From Collinsella bouchesdurhonensis (GTDB taxonomy: Bacteria; Actinomycetota; Coriobacteriia; Coriobacteriales; Coriobacteriaceae), in contig NZ_LT699739.1 of NCBI RefSeq assembly GCF_900155365.1, positions 54,332 to 118,331 of the forward strand: a stretch of DNA of 64,000 nt, in the 5' to 3' direction. Of this stretch, positions 16,832 through 24,606 are shown one piece after another. Position 1 is the first letter of the stretch, and every line of letters starts with the position of its first letter. The notes beneath the pieces were generated by a model. It had not been told where the DNA came from and ran no database searches. It saw only the letters and a program-made list of their open reading frames with translations. A program made the position numbers and the translations under genes.

Positions 16832-18566
16832 AATGGACCATCTCCTCGGTGATGCGAACGATATCCGAAACCTCGCCGACGCCTTCGAAGGCGGGCGAGA
16901 CGGACTGCGAAAGGCGGCGTGCAAGCTCGATGACCTGCGGCGGTTCGATCGATGCTGCATGCATGAGCTCGGGCTGGGCAAACAGTTCGCGCGAGGGGCC
17001 CGATGCCAGGATGCGCCCATCTGCCATGACGGCGATGCGCTCGGCGAAGTCGGAGATCACCTCCATGTCGTGGCAGACCATGATCACAGCGCAGCCCGCC
17101 TCGGCCATTTGCTTTACCGTCTCCATCACGGTCATGCACTCGCGGTAGTCGAGTCCGCTTGTGGGCTCGTCGAGTACGATTACACGCGGCTCCACCACAA
17201 GGACGCTCGCGAGTGCAACCATCTGTCGTTGCCCGCGCGAGAGCGAAAACGGCGCCTCGTCGAGCGGGAGGCCAAACCGCCGCGCCACCTTGCGCGCCTT
17301 TTCGTGTGCGCGGGTCGATTCCGTTCCGTGGAGCTCGAGGCCAAAGGCGATCTCGTCCTCCACCGTCTCCCTGCAGATCTGACGGTCGGGGTTTTGGAAG
17401 AGCGTTGCGCACGAGCGGGCAATAACGCTTGTGGGGGTAGTTTTGGTATTGGCGCCCGCAACGTGCACGCTGCCTGCGTCGGGTTTGAGCAGGCCTGTGA
17501 GGAGTTTGGTGAACGTGGTCTTGCCTGCGCCGTTTTGACCTACAAGACCTATGAGCTCGCCGGGGCGCACTTTAAGGGTGAGGTCGTGTACTGCAGCTCC
17601 GCCCAGGGGGTAGGCAAAATCAACATGTTCGAATGCGACCACGGGCTCTTGTGCTGTCGCAGGCCGGGGCGCGTGGGGCGAGGGGGCAGCGAAGCGCTTC
17701 GTGTCGTGAGAGGCGTTTCCCACTGCGTGCTTGATAAGCGCCTCTGCTTCGTCGACGGTAAGGCAAGGCGACGCTTGAGAACAGACTTTCTTGTGTGCAA
17801 GGCTGTTTGAGATGCGAGCCACGCGGGGGCTGTCGACGCCGATTCGCTGGAGTTCTTCGGCATGCGAAAAGACCTCGTGCGGCGTTCCCTCGAGGGCGAT
17901 TTTCCCATTATCGAGCACGACCACACGGTTGCAGAATGTGGAGAGCAGCGCCACCTTCTGCTCGATTACCACGACGGTCACGTTTTGTTCGCGGTTGATT
18001 TTCGCGAGCGTATCGAAAACGAGCAGCGAACTTGCCGGGTCGAGAGCGGCGGTGGGCTCGTCGAGTACGAGCACACGGGGCTGCAGCGCCATGATTGCGG
18101 CGATGGCCACCTTTTGCTTTTGGCCGCCCGAGAGCGTGGCGATTTCGCGATCGCGCAAGTCGGCAATGCCAACGGTCTGCAAGGCGTCCGCGAGACGCCG
18201 CTCGATTTCATCGTGCGGCACGCCAAAGTTTTCCAGGCCAAAGAGCAACTCGTCTTCCACAACGGAGGCGACCATCTGGGTATCGATATCTTGGAGCACG
18301 CTTCCAACGATGCGCGAGATATCGGTGAGCGTGACCTCGCAGGTATCCTCGTCGGCAACATGAACAGCTCCGTAGAGCGTTCCCCCAAAGTGATGGGGAA
18401 TCGCTCCAGAAAGGCATGCCGCGAGAGTGGATTTGCCTGCACCCGAAGGGCCGATGATGCCGAGGAAGTCGCCTTCGCCTATCGCGAGCGAAATATGGTT
18501 CAACGCGGGCACGTGCGTCTCGCGATACGAGAACGAGACGTCCTCAATGTCGATAATTGGATTCAT
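16824..18566 (-). CDS. ECF transporter fused double ATP-binding protein (EcfA1-EcfA2)
   Basis: 580 residues with two complete ABC domains in one chain. Domain 1 (about 1-240): Walker A GPSGAGKSTL (~38), signature LSGGQKQKVAI, Walker B VLVLDEPTAALD. Domain 2 (about 310-545): Walker A GQNGAGKTTF (~343), signature LSRGQRQMVAL, Walker B VIVLDEPTSGLD. Most ECF systems use two separate ATPases; fusion as in YkoD-type dedicated systems suggests a transporter serving its own S components. ATG 18566 follows GAAAGG; the longer frame starts lack a Shine-Dalgarno. Energises uptake through EcfT and the two S proteins upstream. Confidence 0.93.
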   Translation of the reverse strand: MNPIIDIEDVSFSYRETHVPALNHISLAIGEGDFLGIIGPSGAGKSTLAACLSGAIPHHFGGTLYGAVHVADEDTCEVTLTDISRIVGSVLQDIDTQMVASVVEDELLFGLENFGVPHDEIERRLADALQTVGIADLRDREIATLSGGQKQKVAIAAIMALQPRVLVLDEPTAALDPASSLLVFDTLAKINREQNVTVVVIEQKVALLSTFCNRVVVLDNGKIALEGTPHEVFSHAEELQRIGVDSPRVARISNSLAHKKVCSQASPCLTVDEAEALIKHAVGNASHDTKRFAAPSPHAPRPATAQEPVVAFEHVDFAYPLGGAAVHDLTLKVRPGELIGLVGQNGAGKTTFTKLLTGLLKPDAGSVHVAGANTKTTPTSVIARSCATLFQNPDRQICRETVEDEIAFGLELHGTESTRAHEKARKVARRFGLPLDEAPFSLSRGQRQMVALASVLVVEPRVIVLDEPTSGLDYRECMTVMETVKQMAEAGCAVIMVCHDMEVISDFAERIAVMADGRILASGPSRELFAQPELMHAASIEPPQVIELARRLSQSVSPAFEGVGEVSDIVRITEEMVHCG

Positions 18567-18669
18567 AACGGCCTTTCGGTTCAAGAGGGCAAACACGGGC
18601 GATGCTTTCGCTCAAAGGGCGCGAGGGCACCTATGAAGGCATCCTCGCGCCGGGCAATGCGCCCCCAGG

Positions 18670-19215
18670 TTATTTTTTGATTGCTTTGGCAAGGGGGAAG
18701 AACAACGCTTGGACCACAACGGCGTTGAAGATGGCAGTTCCCAGCACCAGGGGGACCTTAGGCAGCGCGGCCTCCAGGCCAAAACCCGCCATGAGCGTTC
18801 CCGCGACAGCGAACAGGGCGCCGGATACGAGGGTGGTGACAAACGTTGCGATAAGCGCGTTTACCTTGGCGCCGCCGATACTGCTTTTGACAAGGATGGC
18901 CATCGTCAAAGCGCCGGCAGCCTCGGTCAAGAAGTTAAGGCCGGGAATAGAGGTGGTGAACTGGATCACTGCGGCGGAGATAAGGCCGTAGACGATCGAT
19001 TGGGCAAGAGTGGCGCGGGTGAGCGCAATGGCGAGGGCGTATGCCGCGATGATGAACTGGGGCTTGATACCGGTCATGGCCAGCGCGTTGCCAGCGGTCA
19101 TGTTGAGGATAAAGCCTGCGGCAAGAAGGATGGCGAGCAGGACGAGGGAAGAGATGTCGACGAGGCCATGAGAAGAGGTCTCGGCAGAGACGATGCGTGC
19201 GGCGGAGTTGGACAT
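18670..19215 (-). CDS. ECF transporter substrate-binding S component (second copy), probable tryptophan specificity
   Basis: A 181-residue membrane protein with about six hydrophobic segments and the N-terminal Ala-rich stretch (LAILLAAGFILN) common to S components that contact EcfT. It is a clear paralogue of the upstream S protein: both share LLAxLLAAGFILNxT, GLISAAVIQxTTS and TLVSG-containing segments in the same order. Specificity is inferred from the Trp-codon leader of the operon, not from the sequence itself. AAAGGA lies about 11 bp before the ATG. The ~100-bp gap to the ATPase gene shows no terminator. Confidence 0.82.
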   Translation of the reverse strand: MSNSAARIVSAETSSHGLVDISSLVLLAILLAAGFILNMTAGNALAMTGIKPQFIIAAYALAIALTRATLAQSIVYGLISAAVIQFTTSIPGLNFLTEAAGALTMAILVKSSIGGAKVNALIATFVTTLVSGALFAVAGTLMAGFGLEAALPKVPLVLGTAIFNAVVVQALFFPLAKAIKK

Positions 19216-19287
19216 AACGCGGGGTCCTTTCGAGAACGAGAGATGAGATGTCGAGCTATTGGGCTGCCCGTTTGGCTGACGTGAAGG

Positions 19288-19854
19288 CTAGGAGAGCTTG
19301 AGGGCTTTCTTGATGGGCAGGTAGAGGGCTGCGACCAGGATGCCATTGAAAACGGCGGTAGCGGCGACGACGGGAAGCATGGCGGCGGCGAGCTCTGCCA
19401 CGAGGCCGATCATCGCCATCTTGATGACCATGAAGATGCAGCCGGAGACAAGGGTGGTTGCGAATGTGGCAACGGCTGCTGCGACGGGAGAGATGGTGTC
19501 GCGGCGCGATGCGGCGGTGACGATTGCGGCCATGAGCATTGCGGCGATGCCCTCAGCGGCGAAATCGATAAACGGCGAGCTGGTGGTGATCTGGATTACG
19601 GCGGCGGAAATAAGGCCGATGACGAGCGCCTGGCCAAGATTGGGACGAACGACAAGGATGGTGAGGCAGAAGGCGGAGATGATGAACTCGGGGCTGATGA
19701 CGCCGCCCGAAATGCTCGAGATCGCCTTGCCGACGGTGAAGTTGAGGATAAAGCCGGCGGCCAAGAGAACGGCAAGAAGAACAAGAGCGCGAACGTCGAG
19801 GGCGCCGTGGTCGGTGGTGGAAACGGTGCGGGGCTGGGCTGCTGCGTTAGGCAT
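19288..19854 (-). CDS. ECF transporter substrate-binding S component (first copy), probable tryptophan specificity
   Basis: 188 residues, six predicted membrane segments, first structural gene after the Trp leader. The ATG at 19854 has GAAAGG 9 bp upstream; an in-frame TTG three codons earlier would sit inside that ribosome-binding site and is unlikely. It shares the segments LLAVLLAAGFILNFT, GLISAAVIQITTS and TLVSGCIFM with the downstream S protein, so the pair arose by tandem duplication. Two S components in one dedicated operon may bind related ligands (for example tryptophan and an indole or another aromatic amino acid) or work as a heteromeric pair; this is inference. Confidence 0.82.
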   Translation of the reverse strand: MPNAAAQPRTVSTTDHGALDVRALVLLAVLLAAGFILNFTVGKAISSISGGVISPEFIISAFCLTILVVRPNLGQALVIGLISAAVIQITTSSPFIDFAAEGIAAMLMAAIVTAASRRDTISPVAAAVATFATTLVSGCIFMVIKMAMIGLVAELAAAMLPVVAATAVFNGILVAALYLPIKKALKLS

Positions 19855-19951
19855 GGTGATCAACCTTTCTTGAGGTGTTTTGGAGGTTTGTCGTCGTTGG
19901 TGGGTAGATGCGATGGAGGCGCGTGATGCGTGCGGTGGAAGCCGAGATAAA

Positions 19952-19980
19952 GAAAAAAGCCCCCGGTCGAAACCGGAGGC
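19952..19980 (-). terminator. Intrinsic terminator (attenuator) in the leader of the ECF operon
   Basis: On the minus strand the arms 19979-19971 and 19966-19958 form a 9-bp GC-rich stem with one wobble, closed by a TTCG tetraloop and followed at once by six T residues. It lies 39 bp after the stop codon of the Trp leader peptide and about 100 bp before the first S-component gene, exactly where an amino-acid attenuator terminator is expected. Confidence 0.9.
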
Positions 19981-20018
19981 CTCATCATTTGCCTAGAGCT
20001 ATTTTAGGCGTGAGGGAC

Positions 20019-20090
20019 TCACAGTCGACCGACCGTATACGCATCACGCCACCACCAGTTCATGACAGAGTTGTTGGAGAAGTTGATCAT
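20019..20090 (-). CDS. Tryptophan-rich leader peptide (attenuation control)
   Basis: A 23-codon ORF too short for routine gene finding. It starts at ATG 20090 with AAAGGAG 8 bp upstream and ends at TGA 20019. The peptide begins MINFSNNSVM, continues NWWWRDAY and ends TVGRL: three consecutive TGG codons at positions 12-14. The codons after WWW (GGCGTGA on RNA) are complementary to TCACGCC just past the stop, giving a 1:2 pairing that translation would disrupt, and the intrinsic terminator follows. This is the classic ribosome-mediated trp attenuator layout, here placed before transporter genes. It implies that the operon is expressed when charged tRNA-Trp is scarce. The exact antiterminator pairing could not be resolved by eye. 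Confidence 0.88.
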   Translation of the reverse strand: MINFSNNSVMNWWWRDAYTVGRL

Positions 20091-20136
20091 TCTGGTGGCT
20101 CCTTTCGGGTAAGCGAAGTTATTTAGGTTGCGCTGC

Positions 20137-20164
20137 ACTATAGCACAGTAAGAAGGCGATACAA
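20137..20164 (-). promoter_or_regulatory. Promoter of the Trp-attenuated ECF operon
   Basis: On the minus strand TTGTAT (20164-20159) and TATAGT (20142-20137) are separated by 16 bp, about 40 bp upstream of the leader peptide start codon. Good match to sigma-70 consensus. Confidence 0.65.
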
Positions 20165-20225
20165 CAAGTATTTCAAAACTGTTTCTGCGGGTGGTAGCAG
20201 GGCGCGAACCCGCGGTTGCGTTTCT

Positions 20226-21152
20226 CTAATGGTCCTTGGAATTGAGCTTGGAGAAATCATCGACAATGATATCCAGGCATTTTGGCAATGCACGCGCGCC
20301 AAAGACGCCCGAAGGATTGGGAATGAGCTCGCCGTCGTACTCCATGCCCAATGAAGGCGAGCAGGTGATTGTCGCCTCTTTTGCCTGAAGCATCTTGAAC
20401 TGGGGGCGTCCGAGTCCTTTGCCTGCGGGGTCAAAAACGCCTGCGAGCAGGGTAGGGAGCAGCTGTACCGTCGCCACCGGTTCGATGACGGCGATGTCGA
20501 TGAGACCGTCGTTCATGCGGCAATCGGGAAACAGATTGATGTCGTTTTGAATCACTGCGGTGTTGCCCACCATGCATCCGATGCCATCAAACTCATCGAC
20601 CTTGCCATCGTGTTCAATCGTGAAGTGCGCTACCTGAGGGTTGGGAGTGGCAAGTGCGGAGAGCGCATAGGCGATTTCGCCGATCTCGTTTTTGTTTGGC
20701 GCTGCCTTTTCCATAATGGCGGCGTCAAAGCCGGAACCGGCGATGATGATAAAGCCGTGGCGCTGCTCGTTGCCTTCGGCGTCATTCCAAAAGAGCTCGC
20801 CCATGTCGACAGGGACAGTATGTCCACGGCGGCATGCCTTGGCAAGGGCGGCAGCCTCCGGCGCGTTGCCGATGTTGTTGAAGAACAGGCATGCTGTGCC
20901 CGAAGGGAAGATGAGGGTGGGGACATGCGTGTCGCGCAGACAATCGAGCACGTTGGAGACGGTGCCGTCACCGCCCGAGACCACCACGCGGTCAAACGCG
21001 GTGACATCGCGCGTGGCGTCTTCTGGCTCCATGCCCTTACCGATGAAGCGCATGGTGATTTCGTCCCCTGCTTGAGCGAGGGCGTGAGCAAAGGCATAGA
21101 TCTCGTCGGAGCGGGTGCCCGAGGCGGGATTGTGGATGATAAGGCAACGCAT
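20226..21152 (-). CDS. Diacylglycerol kinase-family lipid kinase (DagK/YegS-like)
   Basis: A 308-residue kinase of the DAGK catalytic fold. The nucleotide-binding region is IIHNPASGTRSDEIY at the N-terminus and VVVSGGDGTVSNVLDCL (~residue 60), with the SGxA-type segment FPSGTACLFFNNI after it. The C-terminal domain ends with MEYDGELIPN, which matches the family DGE motif. Members phosphorylate diacylglycerol or related lipids at the membrane. The start was set at ATG 21152 (MRCLIIHNPASG): the 89 residues upstream in the open frame overlap rnd antisense and look non-coding. It diverges from rnd. Confidence 0.88.
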   Translation of the reverse strand: MRCLIIHNPASGTRSDEIYAFAHALAQAGDEITMRFIGKGMEPEDATRDVTAFDRVVVSGGDGTVSNVLDCLRDTHVPTLIFPSGTACLFFNNIGNAPEAAALAKACRRGHTVPVDMGELFWNDAEGNEQRHGFIIIAGSGFDAAIMEKAAPNKNEIGEIAYALSALATPNPQVAHFTIEHDGKVDEFDGIGCMVGNTAVIQNDINLFPDCRMNDGLIDIAVIEPVATVQLLPTLLAGVFDPAGKGLGRPQFKMLQAKEATITCSPSLGMEYDGELIPNPSGVFGARALPKCLDIIVDDFSKLNSKDH

Positions 21153-21246
21153 ACGTTTAGGTCCCGTTCGTCGTAAAGCCCTGTATAGTTTATGTAGCGA
21201 TATCCTACCCTGCGCACGAGTGCGCCAACCATGATTCTGGAGGAGC

Positions 21247-22380
21247 ATGTACATCTCCACATATGAGGAGCTCCTGGCCTTTTGCAAGCGCGCCGCGGCC
21301 TTTGATGCCGTGGCCATCGATACCGAGTTCTTGCGTGAGCGAACATACCATGCACGTCTGTGCCTGGTGCAAGCCGCGACGCCCGAAGAGTGCGTGGTCA
21401 TCGATCCCATTGTTATCAAGGACCTCTCTCCTTTGGCTGAGCTGATGGGTGATGAGGGGGTTATTAAAGTGTTCCATGCCTGTTCGCAGGATATGGAGGT
21501 TCTTTATCATACGTTAGGTGTGCTTCCTGCTCCCATCTTTGACACACAGGTGGCTGCCGCTTTTTTGGGCGAGCGCATGCAGATGTCCTACAACGGTCTT
21601 GTGCATGCTTTTTGCGATGTTGATTTACCAAAAACCGAGTCGCTGACCGATTGGTCTCGTCGTCCTTTGAGCGATTTGCAGCTTGAGTATGCCGTGGACG
21701 ATGTGCGCTACCTCATTGTGGCATACGGGGTCATTATGGATAGGCTTGGGCAGCTTGGCCGCGTGTCGTGGGTGACCGATGAGATGCGACCGCTTGCGAA
21801 CGTTGAGCACTACGTTGTCGACCAGCGCCTCGCGTTCAAGCGCGTCAAGCGCATCAACTCTTGCACGCGTCGACAACTCGCCATCGCCCGCGAACTCGCG
21901 GCGTGGAGAGAGCGCCGTGCCGAGCGTCGTAACGTTCCGCGTAAGTGGATCATGTCGGACGAGGTTTTGGTTGCCTTGGTTAAGCGTGCGCCCAAGACCG
22001 TTGACGATTTCCGTCGTACACGCGGAACCGAGCAGCTTTCCGAGGCGGATGTTGACGCTGCTCTCGTCGCCATCGAGCGTGGGCGCAATTGTCCTTCCGA
22101 TAAGCTTCCCTTCATCAGTCGACCGCATCATACGCCTACGCCCGAGGTCGAAAGCGTTTGCGACCTCATGTACGCGCTCATGCGCCTGGTTTCTGAACGT
22201 TCCGGCGTGGCCACTGCCATCATTGCGAGTCGCGATGAGTTGTTCTCCTATATGGAGCATCCCGAGCGCAGCCCACTGCGCGATGGCTGGCGTTTCGAGC
22301 TTGTGGGCACGCTGCTCGACGATCTTTTGGCTGGCAATATGGGTCTGACCGTAAAAGACGGATCTGTCGAGATTCTTTAG
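21247..22380 (+). CDS. rnd: Ribonuclease D
   Basis: A 377-residue 3'-5' exoribonuclease of the DEDD superfamily, acting in tRNA 3' maturation. DEDDy motifs: Exo I IDTEFLRER (~residue 24), Exo II HACSQDMEVLYH, Exo III YAVDDVRYLIV. The C-terminal part (from ~210) carries one or two HRDC-like helical domains. TGGAGGAG lies right before ATG 21247. Length matches E. coli RNase D (375 aa). Followed by a strong terminator. Confidence 0.95.
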   Translation: MYISTYEELLAFCKRAAAFDAVAIDTEFLRERTYHARLCLVQAATPEECVVIDPIVIKDLSPLAELMGDEGVIKVFHACSQDMEVLYHTLGVLPAPIFDTQVAAAFLGERMQMSYNGLVHAFCDVDLPKTESLTDWSRRPLSDLQLEYAVDDVRYLIVAYGVIMDRLGQLGRVSWVTDEMRPLANVEHYVVDQRLAFKRVKRINSCTRRQLAIARELAAWRERRAERRNVPRKWIMSDEVLVALVKRAPKTVDDFRRTRGTEQLSEADVDAALVAIERGRNCPSDKLPFISRPHHTPTPEVESVCDLMYALMRLVSERSGVATAIIASRDELFSYMEHPERSPLRDGWRFELVGTLLDDLLAGNMGLTVKDGSVEIL

Positions 22381-22390
22381 GCGATCAGCC

Positions 22391-22430
22391 AAAAGAGGTG
22401 CGCTCCGGTGGGGTGCACCTCTTTTCTTTT
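22391..22430 (+). terminator. Rho-independent terminator after rnd
   Basis: An 11-bp perfect stem (22391-22401 with 22415-22425) ends in TCTTTTCTTTT. Confidence 0.88.
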
Positions 22431-22441
22431 GGAGAAATTAG

Positions 22442-22475
22442 ATAGTTAGACAAACGTCTAACTATAGAGTATGAT
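22442..22475 (+). promoter_or_regulatory. Perfect 10-4-10 palindromic operator within the arsR-sdpI promoter
   Basis: Arms 22442-22451 (ATAGTTAGAC) and 22456-22465 are exact reverse complements around AAAC. The palindrome overlaps a candidate -35 (TTAGAC, 22446) and most of the spacer to a -10 (TATGAT, 22470). It lies about 40 bp upstream of the ArsR-type start codon. An autorepressor site for the adjacent ArsR/SdpR-like protein is the natural reading. Confidence 0.75.
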
Positions 22476-22504
22476 GCTGTTGAAGACGATTGGAAGGAGG
22501 CTCC

Positions 22505-22783
22505 GTGGCAGGAGAGGGATTCAAGGCGCTTGCAGATCCCACGCGACGGCGCATCTTAGAGTTGCTGCGCGGCAGCGACCTGACGGCGGGGGAGTTGGCT
22601 GAACATTTTGATATGAGCAAGCCCTCTTTGAGTCATCATCTGGCAACGCTTAAGAGCGCGGGCCTCGTGAGGGACGAGCGCCACGGGCAAAATATCGTAT
22701 ACAGCCTCAACACTACGGTCATGCAGGATTTGATCGGGTGGTTTATGGGGTTTGCAGATAATGAGGACAATGGGGATGAATAA
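22505..22783 (+). CDS. ArsR/SdpR-type winged-helix repressor
   Basis: A 92-residue ArsR-family DNA-binding protein. The FKALADPTRRRILELL start and the DMSKPSLSHHLATLKSAGLV recognition helix are classic. No metal-binding Cys pair is visible, so this is closer to SdpR-type non-metal repressors, consistent with the SdpI-like gene that overlaps it downstream. The start is GTG 22505 behind GGAAGGAGG; a TTG at 22490 lies inside that ribosome-binding site. It probably represses its own operon through the palindrome at 22442. Confidence 0.88.
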   Translation: MAGEGFKALADPTRRRILELLRGSDLTAGELAEHFDMSKPSLSHHLATLKSAGLVRDERHGQNIVYSLNTTVMQDLIGWFMGFADNEDNGDE

Positions 22784-23498
22784 GGAAACAGGGATGAATA
22801 AGGAAAAAAGGGGCGCTCGTACTACGGGCGTATCGTTGCGCGTATGGATTGCCCTTATCGTTTTGTGTTTGGTTAACGTGGCGGCCCATCTCATCGTGAT
22901 GCCGAGCTTACCCGCGCAGATTCCTACGCATTGGGGAGCCGATGGATCCGTCAACGGCTGGGGTCCGCGCTGGATGGCCTCCGCACACGGTGCTCTGCCG
23001 CTGGCGTTTTTGGCGATGTTCTATGTGGTGCCACGTATCGACCCTAAAGGCGAGGCATATCGAACCTCGGGCAAGTTCTACCAGGGTTTTGTGATTGCTT
23101 TTACGCTGATTATGTGCGCTATCGGCTGGCTGTGCGAGCTGACGGTATGGGGCATCGTCCCTGCTCGCGGCGTGGTGAATGTGGCAGTTTCCACTGCTAT
23201 CGGCCTTTTGTTCGTGGGCATTGGCAATTACTTGCCGCGCATCAAGCAAAACTACACGATGGGTGTGAAGACGCCCTGGGCGCTTGCCGACCCCGATAAC
23301 TGGCGCCGTACCCAACGCTTTGGCGGCAAGTGCTTTGTCGTTATGGGCCTTGGTATGGTTTTGCTGGGACTGGTGGCCCCACTGTTTTCGGATTCTATGG
23401 TCGTTGTCGGCACTGTCGCATTGGTCCTGGGCGGCACTGCGGCTATATATGCCTACTCGTATCTCGTGTGGCGCAATGCGGAAAGACGGTCGATGTAA
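22776..23498 (+). CDS. SdpI/DUF1648 family membrane protein (immunity-like)
   Basis: A 240-residue membrane protein with six or so hydrophobic segments. The first extracytoplasmic loop has LPAQIPTHWGADGSVNGWG, the DUF1648 signature of SdpI. The later GIGNYLPRIKQNYTMGVKTPWAL block is the SdpI core, matching NYMPKxxxNxxxGIRTPWTL. SdpI protects Bacillus from the SdpC toxin and sequesters SdpR at the membrane. Two starts are possible because a 16-bp stretch around the ATG (GGGATGAATAAGG...) is duplicated: 22776, overlapping the repressor stop by 8 bp, or 22794. Confidence 0.88.
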   Translation: MNKETGMNKEKRGARTTGVSLRVWIALIVLCLVNVAAHLIVMPSLPAQIPTHWGADGSVNGWGPRWMASAHGALPLAFLAMFYVVPRIDPKGEAYRTSGKFYQGFVIAFTLIMCAIGWLCELTVWGIVPARGVVNVAVSTAIGLLFVGIGNYLPRIKQNYTMGVKTPWALADPDNWRRTQRFGGKCFVVMGLGMVLLGLVAPLFSDSMVVVGTVALVLGGTAAIYAYSYLVWRNAERRSM

Positions 23499-23520
23499 GA
23501 CGCGCCTTTCGCTGACGCCG

Positions 23521-24242
23521 CTACGCTCCGCGCACTAGCGCCCACAACACGGCGATGATGACGGATGGAAGAAGGTTTGCCGTCTTAAAGATCTTGCCCC
23601 AGATAAGATTGACGCCTGCGCAGAAGATGAGCATGGATCCTGCGAGCGATAAGTTGCTGAGCGCCCATTCGGTCATGAACGGCTCGATAAAGCGCGCGAA
23701 AATCGTGATGGTGCCCTGAAAGACCGCTACTGGCAACGCGGAGAAGATGGCGCCACGGCCCATGGAGGCAGTCATGGCACAAACCATGATGAAGTCGAGT
23801 GCGCCTTTGATAGTGAGTGTGGTGTAATCGCCAAGGATACCGTCCTGGATGGATCCCACGATGGCCATGGCGCCAACGCATACGGTGAGGGACGGGTGAC
23901 AAAGGCATCGACAAAACCGTTCTCCGAATCACCCGCAAAGCGATCGCGTAGCCATTCGCCGAGGTGCTCCATGCGCAGTTCGAGATTGAGAAACTCGCCG
24001 ATAAGCGTGCCGACGGTAAACGAGACGATGATCATTCCCGCGCCGCCGCTCGCCAGGCCGTCGTTTGTCACCTCGAGCATCTTTTCGAGCGTTCCCGCGA
24101 GGCCGATGAACAGCACGCAAAGGGCTGATGCCTTGAGCAAAGCGTCTTGTACGCGGGGCGTGATAAAGCGCCTGCCAAGAAGTCCGGCGAGGCCACCTGC
24201 GATGAGGAGCGCGACATCGATGACGGTTCCGAGTCCGATCAC
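23521..24242 (-). pseudogene. DUF554 (YqgA-like) membrane protein, disrupted by a one-base frameshift
   Basis: Two frames together reconstruct a normal ~240-residue DUF554 protein. The N-terminal part runs from GTG 24242 (VIGLGTVIDVALLIAGGLAG) to VDAFVT; the C-terminal part resumes with SLTVCVGAMAIVGSIQDG in the next frame. A single missing base near 23893-23896 explains the break: inserting one G between ACC and CGTCC restores the typical FVTASLxxCVGAMAIVGSIQDG. GAAAGG lies 8 bp before the GTG. The function of DUF554 proteins is unknown. The rest of both halves is well conserved, so this is either a very recent mutation or a sequencing/assembly error. Confidence 0.85.
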
Positions 24243-24606
24243 GGCTGCTGCCTTTCTCAATCAATAGGGAGATGAACTGCCTACAGGATTTGTTCTAGGG
24301 GAGGGGATCGCTTATGCAACAACAGATAAGCCTAGCATGTGATGGAGCGCTTCCCAGGTCCATATCTCCCAACGGTAGTCTTCCTGTTGCCTTTGCACAG
24401 ATGAAGCAGAAAAACCCTTTTGGCATGCCGCTTGCCGTTGCCAAATGGGGTTTCTTGCTTCACTTACGAACGGATACTCTTTCTTCGAGGCTGCTGTTAC
24501 CCGTGGTCTTTCGGTAGGCGCGCAGGACACGGGTAGGGACGCTGGCAGCGGCATGCGACAATACCTGGCGTAAGAAACATAAAACCCGAGCTAACGGAGT
24601 GAAAAA
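24243..24606. other. Leader/intergenic region before ettA with a 23-bp-arm hairpin and a possible short ORF
   Basis: Contains an imperfect inverted repeat (24403-24425 with 24439-24461, 19 of 23 paired, 13-nt loop). A 67-codon ORF (24314-24517) starts with ATG about 8 bp after AGGGGAGGGG, and overlaps the hairpin. The ORF product resembles no family I recognise. Whether the region is an ettA leader or a small mobile repeat is open. Confidence 0.5.

Noticed and set aside
16832..17020. N-terminal extension of EcfT
   Set aside because: Overlaps the ATPase gene in another frame; GTG 16831 has a ribosome-binding site and family-like start.
20180..20225. Possible tRNA T-arm or terminator hairpin (GCGGGT...ACCCGC) after the lipid kinase gene
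   Set aside because: The loop lacks the conserved T-loop A, there is no cloverleaf, and no T tract follows; at most a weak terminator.
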